Shown here piece by piece: positions 25,411 through 34,651 of a DNA stretch of 64,000 nucleotides (the stretch's first letter is position 1; each line of letters starts with the position of its first letter). This stretch comes from Brevibacterium sediminis (GTDB lineage: Bacteria; Actinomycetota; Actinomycetes; Actinomycetales; Brevibacteriaceae), in NCBI RefSeq assembly GCF_013623905.1, contig NZ_JABKDD010000002.1, positions 1-64,000 on the forward strand. The letters run 5' to 3'. The notes beneath the pieces were generated by a model. It made no database searches and was not told where the DNA came from. It saw only the letters and a list, made by a program, of their open reading frames with translations. The position numbers and the translations under genes are program-made.

Positions 25411-25860
25411 ATGAACAACGACGCTTCCTCGCAGCCCACCACGCCACTGCCCGACGTCTCCCCCGAAGGCTCGAGCCGGTTCGTCGCGGCCACCGGACTC
25501 GTCGTCGATGAGGTCAGCGCCACCTCGGTGCGGGCGCATGCCGAACTCGACGAGAATCACCACACTCCATGGGGCGTCATCCACGGCGGCGTGTACACGA
25601 CCATCGTCGAAAGCGCAGGCAGCATCGGCGCTTCATACGCCGTGGCTGAGCGCGGCGAGTTCGCCGTCGGCGTCCACAACGCCACCGACTTCCTGCGCCC
25701 GAGCACGGGAGCCCGCGTCAATGTCGAGGGCAACGCTCTTCACCAGGGACGCACTCAGCAGCTCTGGGAGATCATCATCACGGATGCGGCCAGCGGCAAG
25801 CAGCTCTCACGCGGCCAGCTGCGCCTCCAGAACGTCCCCATGCCCGAAGGGAGCAACTGA
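25411..25860 (+). CDS. PaaI family thioesterase
   Basis: The 149-residue hot-dog fold protein has the catalytic HGG motif (WGVIHGGVYTTIVESAGS), with the conserved downstream acidic residue, of PaaI-type acyl-CoA thioesterases. It would hydrolyse aromatic or short acyl-CoA esters. It is 1 bp upstream of a second, different hot-dog thioesterase; the pair may form a heteromer or split substrates. GAAGGAG precedes the ATG. Confidence 0.87.
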   Translation: MNNDASSQPTTPLPDVSPEGSSRFVAATGLVVDEVSATSVRAHAELDENHHTPWGVIHGGVYTTIVESAGSIGASYAVAERGEFAVGVHNATDFLRPSTGARVNVEGNALHQGRTQQLWEIIITDAASGKQLSRGQLRLQNVPMPEGSN

Positions 25861-25861
25861 G

Positions 25862-26377
25862 ATGAGCACCGAGGCTGAGCCGAAACTTCGCGAAACGACC
25901 GTGACCTGGGGCGATCCGGCCATCGGTCTCAAGCAGCTTCCCCACCTCGACGGATTCGACTTCCTCCAGAAGATCGCCGACGGCGAGATTCCCGGCGCTC
26001 CCATCGGAGCACACATCGGAATGGAATTCACCGAGGTGGAGCGGGGCAAGGTCACTTTCACCTGCCATCCCGACGAGTCCCACTACAACCCGATCGGAGT
26101 GGTCCACGGCGGTCTGGTCTGCACCCTGCTCGACTCGGTCCTCGGATGTGCCGCGCATTCGCTGCTGCCCGCAGGTATGGGCTACACGTCGATCGACATC
26201 AACGTCAGCTACCTGCGGCCCGTGACCGCCGACAGCGGCCCTCTGGTCGCCACCGGCAGAGTCACCAAACCGGGACGCCGGGTCACCTTCGCCGAGGGTG
26301 AGGTCGTTGACGCAGCAGGCAAGACCGTCGCGACGGCAACGAGCAGCTTGTTGGTCTTCCCTCTCGAATCGGCCTGA
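25862..26377 (+). CDS. PaaI family thioesterase
   Basis: A 171-residue hot-dog protein with HGGLVCTLLDSVLG and the strand YTSIDINVSYLRPV, typical of PaaI/YigI-type thioesterases. The N-terminal 45 residues (WGDPAIGLKQLPHLDGFDFL) match the subgroup with that leader. It shares an operon with the preceding thioesterase and ends 3 bp from the convergent acyl-CoA synthetase, suggesting linked acyl-CoA metabolism. Confidence 0.87.
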   Translation: MSTEAEPKLRETTVTWGDPAIGLKQLPHLDGFDFLQKIADGEIPGAPIGAHIGMEFTEVERGKVTFTCHPDESHYNPIGVVHGGLVCTLLDSVLGCAAHSLLPAGMGYTSIDINVSYLRPVTADSGPLVATGRVTKPGRRVTFAEGEVVDAAGKTVATATSSLLVFPLESA

Positions 26378-26380
26378 ACC

Positions 26381-27982
26381 TCAGCTCCCAGCCATCTCCC
26401 GCAGTGCGTTCTTGCGGATCTTGCCGGTCGACGTCGTCGGCAGCTCGTCGACGAATTCGACTCCGGCCGGAGCCTTATAGGAGGCGATTCGGGTCTTGAC
26501 GAATGCGATGAGATCGGCTTCGGTCGCCTCGTTGCCGGGCGCAAGGACGACGTAGGCCAACGGTCGCTGTCCCCACTTCTCGTCGGGCATTCCGACCACG
26601 GCCGCCTCGGCGACGGATTCGTGGGCGACGAGGGCCTGCTCGACCTCGATCGTGGAGATGTTCTCCCCGCCGGAGATGACGATGTCCTTGGCGCGGTCGA
26701 GGATCTGGACATACCCGTCGGGGTGCATCACGGCAAGATCACCCGTGTGGAACCAGCCGCCGCGGAACGCCTCGGCGGTGGCTTCGGGCGCATTGAGGTA
26801 GCCCTTCATGACGTTGTTGCCGCGCATGACGATCTCGCCCATCGTCACCCCGTCGCGGGGCACGTCGGTGAGCACATCGTCGTCGCGCAGTTCGACCACG
26901 CGCATTCGCTCGGCGCTGATCATGCCGATCCCCTGTCGGGACTTCAGCTTCGCGCGCTCCTCAACGGGCAGGCCGGACCATTCGGGCTGCGGTTCACACG
27001 AGGAGTACGGGCCGTAGGATTCGGTAAGTCCGTAGACGTGGATGACCTCGATGCCGAGGCCCTCCAACAGGGCGATCGTCGTCGGCGACGGCGGGGCGCC
27101 GGCCGTGGTGATCGACAGCGATCCACCCAGGTCATGGGCCTCCTTGGCCCCGGCGATGGTGTTGAGCACGACGGGAGCACCGGCCATCCGCGTGATCTTC
27201 TCCTCGTCGATGAGCCGCCAGGCTTCGGGTCCGCGCACGGCTCGGATGCACACGTGCGTGCCCGACACCGCGGTCAGCGCCCAGGTCGTGCACCAGCCGT
27301 TGCAGTGGAACATCGGCAGCGTCCACAGGTACTTGGTCAGAGCCGGGAAGTCCTGCGTGATGACCTCGCCGAGCGAGTTCAGGTACGCCCCGCGGTGAGT
27401 GTACATCACGCCCTTCGGCCGGCCCGTCGTGCCCGAGGTGTAGTTGACGGTGATCGTCGCGGTTTCGTCTTCGATCTCGTAGGCTCGCGATGATTCCGGC
27501 GCCGAGGCGGTCCAGTCGGCATACGCTTCCACGCTGAGATCCGCGGCGGCCACCTCACCTGGGGTGCCGTCCTCGTCGGGGTGGACGACGATGGTGTCGA
27601 CGGCGTTCGCAGCTCCGGCATCGATGACCGGCTGGAGGAGTCCGGCATCGCCGAAGAAGAACTTCACTTCGCTGTGGCCGAGGATGTACTCCACCTCGGG
27701 CGGCGCCAGTCGGGTGTTGAGCATGACGAGCACGCCGCCGGCCAACGGGACCGCGTAGTGGGCGATGAGCGCCTCGGCACTGTTAGGGGCGAGCACCGCA
27801 ACCGTATCCCCTGGCTTCAATCCACGGCGGACGAGTCCTTCGGCGAGGTTCTGGACGGTCTCAGCCATCTGCCGGTAGGTGAAGCGGCGGGGCCCGTCGA
27901 CGATCGCCTCCCGGTCCGGGTGTGCCTCGAGCGAGCGCTCGAGGAAGCGCAGCGGAGTCAGGGCGGTATCGAGTCCGGACAT
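26381..27982 (-). CDS. AMP-dependent acyl-CoA synthetase
   Basis: The 533-residue adenylating enzyme has the P-loop-like motif YTSGTTGRPKGVMYTHRG, the VYGLTESYGP motif, the GGWFHTGDLAVMHPDGY hinge region and the C-terminal catalytic lysine segment PTTSTGKIRKNALR. It activates a fatty or aromatic acid to its CoA ester through an acyl-AMP; the chain-length preference is unknown. GAGGAG lies before the ATG. It converges on two acyl-CoA thioesterases, which could reverse its reaction. Confidence 0.92.
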   Translation of the reverse strand: MSGLDTALTPLRFLERSLEAHPDREAIVDGPRRFTYRQMAETVQNLAEGLVRRGLKPGDTVAVLAPNSAEALIAHYAVPLAGGVLVMLNTRLAPPEVEYILGHSEVKFFFGDAGLLQPVIDAGAANAVDTIVVHPDEDGTPGEVAAADLSVEAYADWTASAPESSRAYEIEDETATITVNYTSGTTGRPKGVMYTHRGAYLNSLGEVITQDFPALTKYLWTLPMFHCNGWCTTWALTAVSGTHVCIRAVRGPEAWRLIDEEKITRMAGAPVVLNTIAGAKEAHDLGGSLSITTAGAPPSPTTIALLEGLGIEVIHVYGLTESYGPYSSCEPQPEWSGLPVEERAKLKSRQGIGMISAERMRVVELRDDDVLTDVPRDGVTMGEIVMRGNNVMKGYLNAPEATAEAFRGGWFHTGDLAVMHPDGYVQILDRAKDIVISGGENISTIEVEQALVAHESVAEAAVVGMPDEKWGQRPLAYVVLAPGNEATEADLIAFVKTRIASYKAPAGVEFVDELPTTSTGKIRKNALREMAGS

Positions 27983-28168
27983 GGGTATCTCCTCATCGTC
28001 GATGATCGTGGCGGCCGTCGGCAGGCGCAGCTGCGACGGTATTCGACTTCAGATTACCGAGCGACTGTGACCTCGTGCACACCACCCCTCGCCGAGTCGG
28101 ACGGCCGGCAGCGCGACCGTTTCCTGTCCGCGCTTCGGTTCCATGCGAATGTGAGCGTGACGCCTCAG

Positions 28169-29257
28169 CTATTCGCAACCGACTCCGTCGCCGTCGCGGT
28201 CGAGGTGGGACCCGTAGCCGGGGTCGCCTCGGTGGACGGGTGCGGCGCCGGCTTCGCGGGCGGCCGTGCAGTTCTCGAAGTAGGATGACGAGCCGGAGCT
28301 GCTGGACGATCCACTCGTGGTTCCGCTCGACGACGATCCCGGGCTCGATGAACTCGACGATCCTGAGCTCGAGGATTTCTGCTTCGCCGGGCGGGTCTCT
28401 TCCTTCGTGGTGACATTGTCGCCGTCACCGGGGCCGGGCCAGTCGACATCCTCGGCGAAGGCGGGCTGGTCGTCGCACTTCGCAAGCACGCGTTCCATGG
28501 CGGCCTTCTCGGCCGGGACCACCCACAACTCGTATTTGTGCTTCACGGCGATCTGTCGGGCGACGTATTCGCAGCGAAAGCTCTTGTTCGGCGGCAGCCA
28601 GGTCGCGGCGTCGCCGTCGCCCTTCTGTCGGTTGAGGCTTGAGCTGACGGCGAGCAGGTTGAGCGGGTCGTTGCCGAATTCCTTGAGCGTCTCGTCGTCG
28701 AATTTGAAAGCCCCGGTCTGCCAGGCGTTCGATCGGGCGACGACATGGTCGATGTCGACGGCGTTCGCGCTGCGGTCGAAGTCGTAGGTCTCGCCGGCAT
28801 AGGGGTCGTCTAGCGTTCCGGCCAGCACGATGCATCCGTGGGTTCCGGCCTTGAGGGTGATGGTCGTGAGGTCGCGGCGGAGCACGTCGTTGCGGGTGTC
28901 GCAGCCGTTGTGGTCGGTGTCCGCACGCCATTTGAACAGGTCACCGTCGTAGCCGGTCTTCGGCGCCCGGCCCTTGACCGTGAGTTCAGCCAACATCGCC
29001 GAGGCGGTCCCCGTCGCCGCGCTGCCCGCGCGGCCTTCGTCTCCTTCGCCGGCTTCGTCGGTGTCATCGGAATCCGACGGCGAGGGGATATCCTCGCTTG
29101 CCTCCGAGGCCTCACGTGTGGGTGTGGGGTCGGCGGCGCTGGATGAGGAGGTATCAACGGCCGGTTGGGCATCCTCGGCGCATCCGGCCAGGAGACCGAA
29201 GGACAGAACTGCTGCGAGTGCCGCGAGTGTGCGGCGTGAGGAAGAGAGCAAGGGCAT
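28169..29257 (-). CDS. secreted HNH nuclease-like lipoprotein with excalibur domain
   Basis: This 362-residue protein has a lipoprotein signal (lipobox LLAGC, about residue 25), a Ser/Thr/Asp-rich linker, and a DUF1524-type HNH domain (about 90-260) with DIDHVVARSNAWQTGA, NDPLNLLAVSSSLNRQKGD and WLPPNKSFRCEY. A long serine-rich linker then leads to a C-terminal excalibur calcium-binding domain ending DRDGDGVGCE. It should sit on the outer face of the membrane as a metal-dependent nuclease, perhaps for DNA breakdown. It is a single-gene unit. Confidence 0.87.
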   Translation of the reverse strand: MPLLSSSRRTLAALAAVLSFGLLAGCAEDAQPAVDTSSSSAADPTPTREASEASEDIPSPSDSDDTDEAGEGDEGRAGSAATGTASAMLAELTVKGRAPKTGYDGDLFKWRADTDHNGCDTRNDVLRRDLTTITLKAGTHGCIVLAGTLDDPYAGETYDFDRSANAVDIDHVVARSNAWQTGAFKFDDETLKEFGNDPLNLLAVSSSLNRQKGDGDAATWLPPNKSFRCEYVARQIAVKHKYELWVVPAEKAAMERVLAKCDDQPAFAEDVDWPGPGDGDNVTTKEETRPAKQKSSSSGSSSSSSPGSSSSGTTSGSSSSSGSSSYFENCTAAREAGAAPVHRGDPGYGSHLDRDGDGVGCE

Positions 29258-29528
29258 GGACTTTCGGGCGTGCAGGCTCGCTGGTGGCGCGAGATGGTTC
29301 AGACGTGGTCGTGGACCGAGCCGACATGAATGCCGCTGCTCGATCCACTCCGATCAGTGTAGGTCCGGCGGCGCGCCGATGGTACACGGTCGGCCGGAAC
29401 GTATCCCATTCGTTAGATACGCGGAAACGTGCCAGCAGACCTCCCGCTGACCATCCCATCTGACTCCACCGGCGGGTGGGTGCATGATGGGAGGGAAGGG
29501 TGGGCGGCCTCGGCGAGGAGGATTTTCG

Positions 29529-30221
29529 ATGCGACACGATGAGGAGCGTCCGCGCACCAGCGGGTTCCTTGCCGATGGGACGGTGCCGGGGCACTGGACG
29601 CAGGTGCTCGGGTCGATGCGTGCGAATCCGTTCACGCGTCTTTCACTGGATGAGGTGCGCGCCGAGGCGGCATACCTCCTCATCGTCGCGCCCTCCCCCG
29701 AAGTGGCCCGTGCGTGCTTCGGGGAAATGCTCGATGAGTTCGGGGACTCGATTGAGATCGCAGTCGTCGACGAGGTCACGCCGGATCACGTCCCCGCTGG
29801 GACGTGGGTGTTCCTGCCACATCGGCAGGACGGGTGGACGGATCTTGAGGACGCCTCGGCGACGCTGCGGGCGGCTTTGGTCAAGGAGAACTCGTCTCGG
29901 GAGGCTTCCGACAAGCTCGTCCTCATGGAGTACGGGATCAACCTGTGGACGTGGGCCGAGCCGCCGTCAAGCGGAGGCGACCCCGTCTGCCACGCCGGCG
30001 AACTCATCAGCTGGGAAAGCGCGTGGGCGCTGGGCACGAGCGGAAGCGATGAGAGTGATTCCGGAAGCGGCACGGAAGGTGCGACTGTCGCGGGAAACGC
30101 TTTCACGACAGAACTGTCACCACTGGCTGTTTCTTCGGAAACTGCGCGTCCGGCCTCAGCCCGCCCGCCGATCTACTTCGGCCTGCCACCTATTCTGCGC
30201 AGGCGCCGCTGGGACAACTGA
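29529..30221 (+). CDS. hypothetical protein, 230 aa
   Basis: I do not recognise this protein. About residues 20-150 look folded and alternate beta/alpha (AAYLLIVAPSPEVARACFGE, AVVDEVTPDHVPAGTWVFLP). The C-terminal 80 residues are low complexity and Ser/Thr/Gly/Pro-rich, ending in a basic RRRRWDN. No signal peptide or membrane helix. GAGGAGG before the ATG makes the start convincing. It is a single gene; the 271 bp upstream hold no other gene I can support. Confidence 0.72.
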   Translation: MRHDEERPRTSGFLADGTVPGHWTQVLGSMRANPFTRLSLDEVRAEAAYLLIVAPSPEVARACFGEMLDEFGDSIEIAVVDEVTPDHVPAGTWVFLPHRQDGWTDLEDASATLRAALVKENSSREASDKLVLMEYGINLWTWAEPPSSGGDPVCHAGELISWESAWALGTSGSDESDSGSGTEGATVAGNAFTTELSPLAVSSETARPASARPPIYFGLPPILRRRRWDN

Positions 30222-30363
30222 GCACATTCTCTGACCCACCCTCGTCGACCGCTCGAGTTAGCCTCTAGCGCACACGCATTGCGGATTGAGGCGAGCGCTC
30301 GGCGCTCATGCGAGCGGTCTTTGGCCAGGAACATGGCTGAGGCGAGCGGTCGAACAGCCTCGG

Positions 30364-31161
30364 TCAACCGGCCCGGTGGATCGTCAGGTCCGTGCGTCCG
30401 GGATGGACGCTGTCGACCAGCGCCCGAGTGGACCGGTCATAGTCTCCGCCCAGCATTCGACGGTAGGGACGCGCACGTTCCTCGCGCAGTCCCGCGATCC
30501 GAGCGGTCAGTCGCGTGGCCTCCCGTTCTCTGCCGTCGGCACCGAGCCCATCCGCGTCATAGACTACGTGGAGGTCGAGGGTTTCGATCCCGACGTACCA
30601 CAGTGCACCGTGTGTCAGCGGAAAGAGCAGTGATTCGAGGTCGCCGCTGATTCCGCGTGGGCCCAGTGTTCGACTGTCGTCTCCTGCTGTGACGATGATC
30701 AGTGCTTTCCTGCCCATGAGCCGACCGTCGCCGTAGCGTCTCGGCAGCCCGGTGGAGTCATCGACGTCGCCTTGCGCGAAACCGGTCTGCAGCACGCGGT
30801 CGATCCATCCTTTGAGCATCGCGGGAGGCCCGTACCACCACAGCGGAAACTGGAGAACCAGGAGTTCGGACGCCGCCAGCCGCTCCTGTTCGCGTCTCAC
30901 CTCAGGCTCGACCTCACCCCGGGCATAGGCTTCGCCAGTCAGTTCCGCCAGGTTCCCACCGGCGCCGGACAGACTTCCGAGATCATGCTCACCGAGCGTC
31001 GGGTTGAAGCGATCGGCGTAGAGATCCGACACTGTGAGCTCGTATTTTTCGGCCAGCGCGGATCGACCGACTTGGAGCAGGTGCCTGTTGAGCGAATCTG
31101 CTTGCGGATGTGTGTAGACCCAGTGGGCGTGACCGGAGATCGGTTTATGAAATGAGTTCAT
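30364..31161 (-). CDS. NAD(P)H-dependent oxidoreductase, flavodoxin fold
   Basis: A 265-residue quinone-reductase-like protein with WVYTHPQADSLNRHLLQ (FMN site) and the FPLWWYGPPAMLKGWIDRVL segment of the NQO1/MdaB group. It should reduce quinones by two electrons. It is divergent from an AraC regulator with 80 bp between. Its ATG lies 6 nt after TGTAAT, so the mRNA may be leaderless. Confidence 0.88.
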   Translation of the reverse strand: MNSFHKPISGHAHWVYTHPQADSLNRHLLQVGRSALAEKYELTVSDLYADRFNPTLGEHDLGSLSGAGGNLAELTGEAYARGEVEPEVRREQERLAASELLVLQFPLWWYGPPAMLKGWIDRVLQTGFAQGDVDDSTGLPRRYGDGRLMGRKALIIVTAGDDSRTLGPRGISGDLESLLFPLTHGALWYVGIETLDLHVVYDADGLGADGREREATRLTARIAGLREERARPYRRMLGGDYDRSTRALVDSVHPGRTDLTIHRAG

Positions 31162-31241
31162 GACTCAATTACATACGAGGCGCACGAGACGGAGAATAGG
31201 TGGCACGATCAGATAGATGCTCCATCGTCTAAAATGGCGAC

Positions 31242-32183
31242 GTGGATGCTCTGACAAATGTGCTCACACATATCCGGTCGTCCGGCGCGTTGCTGGGTAG
31301 GACTTTGGCGAATCCGCCATGGTCTGCAGTGTTCGCGGAGAAGTCCTCTCTTACGCTCGTCGCCATGATCCGGGGTGATGCGTGGATCGTCGATGGTGGA
31401 CAGTCTCACCGACTCAAGCCCCATGACATCGCCGTTGTCGTCGGACAGGCCCCTTTCGAGGTCACCAGTGACCCCGGAATGTCTCCTGATCCCATGTACG
31501 TCCAGACGGAGTCGGGAGTCTGCCTTGCCGCAGACGGAGGTGTGGCCGACAGCATTGCGCTGGGGACCCGGACCTGCGGCACACAGTTGGATGCCGATGA
31601 CACTATGCTGACCGGATCATTCACTGTGAACGGTCGCGTAGCCGACCGCCTGCTGACGACACTCCCTCGGGTATTCGTCGTGCCGCACGAGTCACAGCGC
31701 ACGAAGACGCTGGGTCTTCTTGAGACGGAGATCATGCGCGAAGAGCCCGGACAACAGGTCATCCTCGATCGACTGCTCGACGTCGTGCTGGCTGCGGCGC
31801 TGCGGGACTGGTTCGCAATGCCCGAAGTTCAGGCCCCAGGCTGGTACCGCGCGAGCTCCGACCCGACCGTGGGCGCCGCGCTCAACGCCATCCATGATTC
31901 CCCGCAGCACCCATGGACCATCGCGACTCTGGCCGAACAGTCCAACGTCTCGCGAGCGACGCTGGCGAGACGTTTCACCGAACTGCTGGGAGAGCCCCCT
32001 CTGACATACCTGACGAGCTGGCGTCTGTGCTTGGCCGCCGACCTCCTTGAACAGAGCGACTCGACAGTCGAATCCGTGGCGCTCGAAGTCGGCTACTCCA
32101 GCGGATACTCACTCAGCACTGCCTTCTATCGCGAGTACGGGATCCGCCCCAGCCGGTATCGCAGGGCGTCAGCAGACGCCTGA
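31242..32183 (+). CDS. AraC family transcriptional regulator
   Basis: The 313-residue protein has an N-terminal cupin-like sensor domain (RGDAWIVDGGQSHRLKPHDI) and a C-terminal AraC helix-turn-helix pair (IATLAEQSNVSRATLARRF and VALEVGYSSGYSLSTAF). The GTG start lies exactly 6 nt after TAAAAT and has no ribosome-binding site, consistent with a leaderless message. It most likely controls the divergent NAD(P)H oxidoreductase. Confidence 0.9.
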   Translation: MDALTNVLTHIRSSGALLGRTLANPPWSAVFAEKSSLTLVAMIRGDAWIVDGGQSHRLKPHDIAVVVGQAPFEVTSDPGMSPDPMYVQTESGVCLAADGGVADSIALGTRTCGTQLDADDTMLTGSFTVNGRVADRLLTTLPRVFVVPHESQRTKTLGLLETEIMREEPGQQVILDRLLDVVLAAALRDWFAMPEVQAPGWYRASSDPTVGAALNAIHDSPQHPWTIATLAEQSNVSRATLARRFTELLGEPPLTYLTSWRLCLAADLLEQSDSTVESVALEVGYSSGYSLSTAFYREYGIRPSRYRRASADA

Positions 32184-32197
32184 CTGCACCTGCTTCC

Positions 32198-32998
32198 TCA
32201 CGCCGCGGCGACGACTACCCCAGCCGCCACAAGCAACACGAAATACCCCCAGGCGTGGAGGATCTCGGGGATCTTCGGCACCCGACGGCGCAGGAACACG
32301 ATGATCGGCAGTCCGCCGATGAGCAGCGCCGCGGCCGCCACCAGGTCGAGTGATCCCACGATGCCCGGGGCATCGATCGCCGCCGGGGTCAGGATCGTTA
32401 CGAACACGGCCGGGCTCATGATCACCAAGGTCAGGGGGTTGGCCAGGGTCGTGGCCACGGTCATCGTCGCCCCGGACCGGCGCATCATCGGCACCGTCAT
32501 CACCGACCCTCCGACACCGAGGAACGAAGCCAGCCCACCGATCGGCACACCCCAGACAGCGGCGATTCCTCGGCCTCCCTCGCTGACTTCGCCAACGTCA
32601 TCGACGACCGCGGCCTTGCGTCGGAAGAATCCGGGCCGGGCGAGCAGATCGATGGCAGTGGCCGCGATGTACGCAACGAACCCCCACTGCAGCAGCGCGT
32701 CCGGTGCGAATCGTCCTGCGAACGCACCCAATCCCCCGCCCAGCGCGAGCAGCCCGAGCAGCCACCATCGCCCTTTCAGGTGGGCGAGCGTGGATCGCTT
32801 CGTCGACACCGTCGCGACGATCGCGTTGACGAGCATCACCAGCGCCGAGGTGGCCGCCGCCACCCGTGCCGTGTCATGTCCGAGATCCGCATCGGCGAGG
32901 GTGATGATCGGGACCGTGACGAAGCCGCCGCCGAACCCGAAGAGCACGGTGGTCAGGCCGACGAGGCAGCCGATGAGGACGAGTCCGAGGAATTCCAT
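32198..32998 (-). CDS. TauE/SafE family exporter
   Basis: A 266-residue membrane protein with about eight helices in two repeats; the repeat starts GGGFVTVPIITL and GVGGSVMTVPMM are the typical TauE/SafE glycine motifs. Relatives export sulfite, sulfoacetate or other organic anions. It is the last gene of a same-strand run after the thioesterase (15 bp gap) and ends 14 bp from the convergent AraC gene. Confidence 0.9.
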   Translation of the reverse strand: MEFLGLVLIGCLVGLTTVLFGFGGGFVTVPIITLADADLGHDTARVAAATSALVMLVNAIVATVSTKRSTLAHLKGRWWLLGLLALGGGLGAFAGRFAPDALLQWGFVAYIAATAIDLLARPGFFRRKAAVVDDVGEVSEGGRGIAAVWGVPIGGLASFLGVGGSVMTVPMMRRSGATMTVATTLANPLTLVIMSPAVFVTILTPAAIDAPGIVGSLDLVAAAALLIGGLPIIVFLRRRVPKIPEILHAWGYFVLLVAAGVVVAAA

Positions 32999-33013
32999 GA
33001 CTGGCGGGAAACC

Positions 33014-33820
33014 TCAGAGCCGGGCGATGAGCAACGGCTGGGTCACCGAACCGACATATCCGTGCTCGTCGGCCAGATCACCGTCCGTGACACCGCGCCC
33101 ATCAGGGCCGACGTGGGTGCGGGCATTCATGTTCAGCCACTCCGACCGCGGTTCGCGAGCGAAGGTCAGCGACAGTGACGGCGGAATGAACGTCCACTCG
33201 CCGAACGGAACCGCCGCCGAGACGCCGTTCGCCGAGTCCGCAGCGATGACGAAGCGTTGGATCGGGCTCGTCTCCTCACCAGCGACGAGCGGGATGCGCG
33301 GTCGCACCCAGACGTCGGCCGCCCCGAGTTCCTGGAGACCGCCGGAGACGAAGCGCCACTCGATGGCACGGCCATACCCCCAGTCGGGGCTGATGCCGGG
33401 GAAGTACTTCTGTTCCTGCGGGCCCGGCACAGCGGACGTGTCGAAGGTCGAGGCCACCTCGGCGCTGGATTCCGGGGTGGACCGCATCCTCCACGCTGTC
33501 GCGGTCACGGCGAGGCGGTCCTCGGCCCAGAGCTTCGCCTCGACGAGTTCGATGCGCTTGCCCGGACGCACGATGGTCGCCTCGGTGCGTATGCGACCCT
33601 GCGGGATGGGGCCGAGCATGTCGATCGTCAGCCGGCCGATGCTCATCGCGTCGTCCTCACGGACTCGTTCGACGGCACGGGCGAGCAGCGCGGCGGGCGG
33701 GCCGCCGTGCTGCATCGCCTCATCCCACGGGCTCGTCGTCGCACGTGTGGAGTCGAGTTCGTCCTCGCCGCGCGGAAGGTAGAAAGCCTCGGGAAGCGGG
33801 CTGACCTCGTTGTCTGTCAT
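33014..33820 (-). CDS. thioesterase family protein (TesB-like double hot-dog)
   Basis: A 268-residue protein with two hot-dog-like halves: WDEAMQHGGPPAALLARAVE in the first and SPIQRFVIAADSANGVSAAV plus LTFAREPRSEWLNMNARTHV in the second, matching the acyl-CoA thioesterase family with a 4HBT_3 domain. It probably hydrolyses acyl-CoA. GAGGAAA precedes the ATG. It sits between an enoyl-CoA hydratase and a TauE exporter in one apparent operon. Confidence 0.85.
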   Translation of the reverse strand: MTDNEVSPLPEAFYLPRGEDELDSTRATTSPWDEAMQHGGPPAALLARAVERVREDDAMSIGRLTIDMLGPIPQGRIRTEATIVRPGKRIELVEAKLWAEDRLAVTATAWRMRSTPESSAEVASTFDTSAVPGPQEQKYFPGISPDWGYGRAIEWRFVSGGLQELGAADVWVRPRIPLVAGEETSPIQRFVIAADSANGVSAAVPFGEWTFIPPSLSLTFAREPRSEWLNMNARTHVGPDGRGVTDGDLADEHGYVGSVTQPLLIARL

Positions 33821-33864
33821 GCAATTTCCTCAGTCGTTGAGCGTTTCCACCATTCTGCCCGACC

Positions 33865-34620
33865 TTAGACTTTGCCCTCGGGGGCTGAGTCGCCCGAGCC
33901 GGGGTCGGCAGTCTCATTCTTCGCGGCGAAGGCGAGCGCGAACTCCTTCTTGCTATCGGCAATCGCCTGCGCCTCGAAGGTGTTCTTCCACGTCCGCAGC
34001 AGTCGCTTCTGCTGCGCGATGACGGCCCGATCGGCGCGTGTGGTGTCGCGCAGCAGCTCGAGTGCGCGCTCCTCGACCGACCCGTCGACGGAGTCGTTGA
34101 GGAAGCCGCAGGCGAGCATGTCAGCGGCGGAGAAACAGTTGCCGGTGAGCACGAACTCTGTCGCCTTCGTCCAGCCCATCAGGCGGTGGAGGTTGACCGA
34201 TTCGAGCACCGAGGGGATGCCGATGCGCACCTCGGGCATCGAATACCAGGAGTCCTGGCTGCCGATGCGGAAGTCCGCGGCTGCGGCGATCTCGGCGGCC
34301 CCGCCGATGCAGTAGCCGTCGATGGCGGCGGCGACAGGAAGGGCGCAGTCCTTGATCGCTTCGCACACCTCGCCGAGGCGGCTGATCGTCGCGTACGCCC
34401 GCGACGCACTCGTGTGCGCGAATTGTGCGGTGTCCATTCCGGCTGAGAATCCGCGTCCGCCGGCCGAGGTAAGCAGGACCGCGCGCAGGCTCTCGTGAGC
34501 ACCCGCCTCGGTGAAGGCGTCGATGAGCTGTCCGAGCATGTCCTCGGTGAGCGCATTCGCCTGCCCCGGATTGTCGATGGTGACGGTAAGAATGTCGTCG
34601 GTGCGGTCTTGCCTGATCAT
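33865..34620 (-). CDS. enoyl-CoA hydratase/isomerase family protein
   Basis: The 251-residue crotonase-fold protein has the oxyanion-hole segments AGMDTAQFAH and IDGYCIGGAAEIAAAADFRI. The usual second catalytic Glu position reads MPEVRIGIPSVLE. Exact activity (hydratase or isomerase) is unclear. The start is the ATG giving MIRQDRTDD, preceded by AGGAG; the frame is open upstream without similarity. It lies 31 bp downstream of the LysR gene on the same strand. Confidence 0.88.
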   Translation of the reverse strand: MIRQDRTDDILTVTIDNPGQANALTEDMLGQLIDAFTEAGAHESLRAVLLTSAGGRGFSAGMDTAQFAHTSASRAYATISRLGEVCEAIKDCALPVAAAIDGYCIGGAAEIAAAADFRIGSQDSWYSMPEVRIGIPSVLESVNLHRLMGWTKATEFVLTGNCFSAADMLACGFLNDSVDGSVEERALELLRDTTRADRAVIAQQKRLLRTWKNTFEAQAIADSKKEFALAFAAKNETADPGSGDSAPEGKV

Positions 34621-34651
34621 GCGGGCTCCTGCCTGTGAGTGTGTCGCTTCC

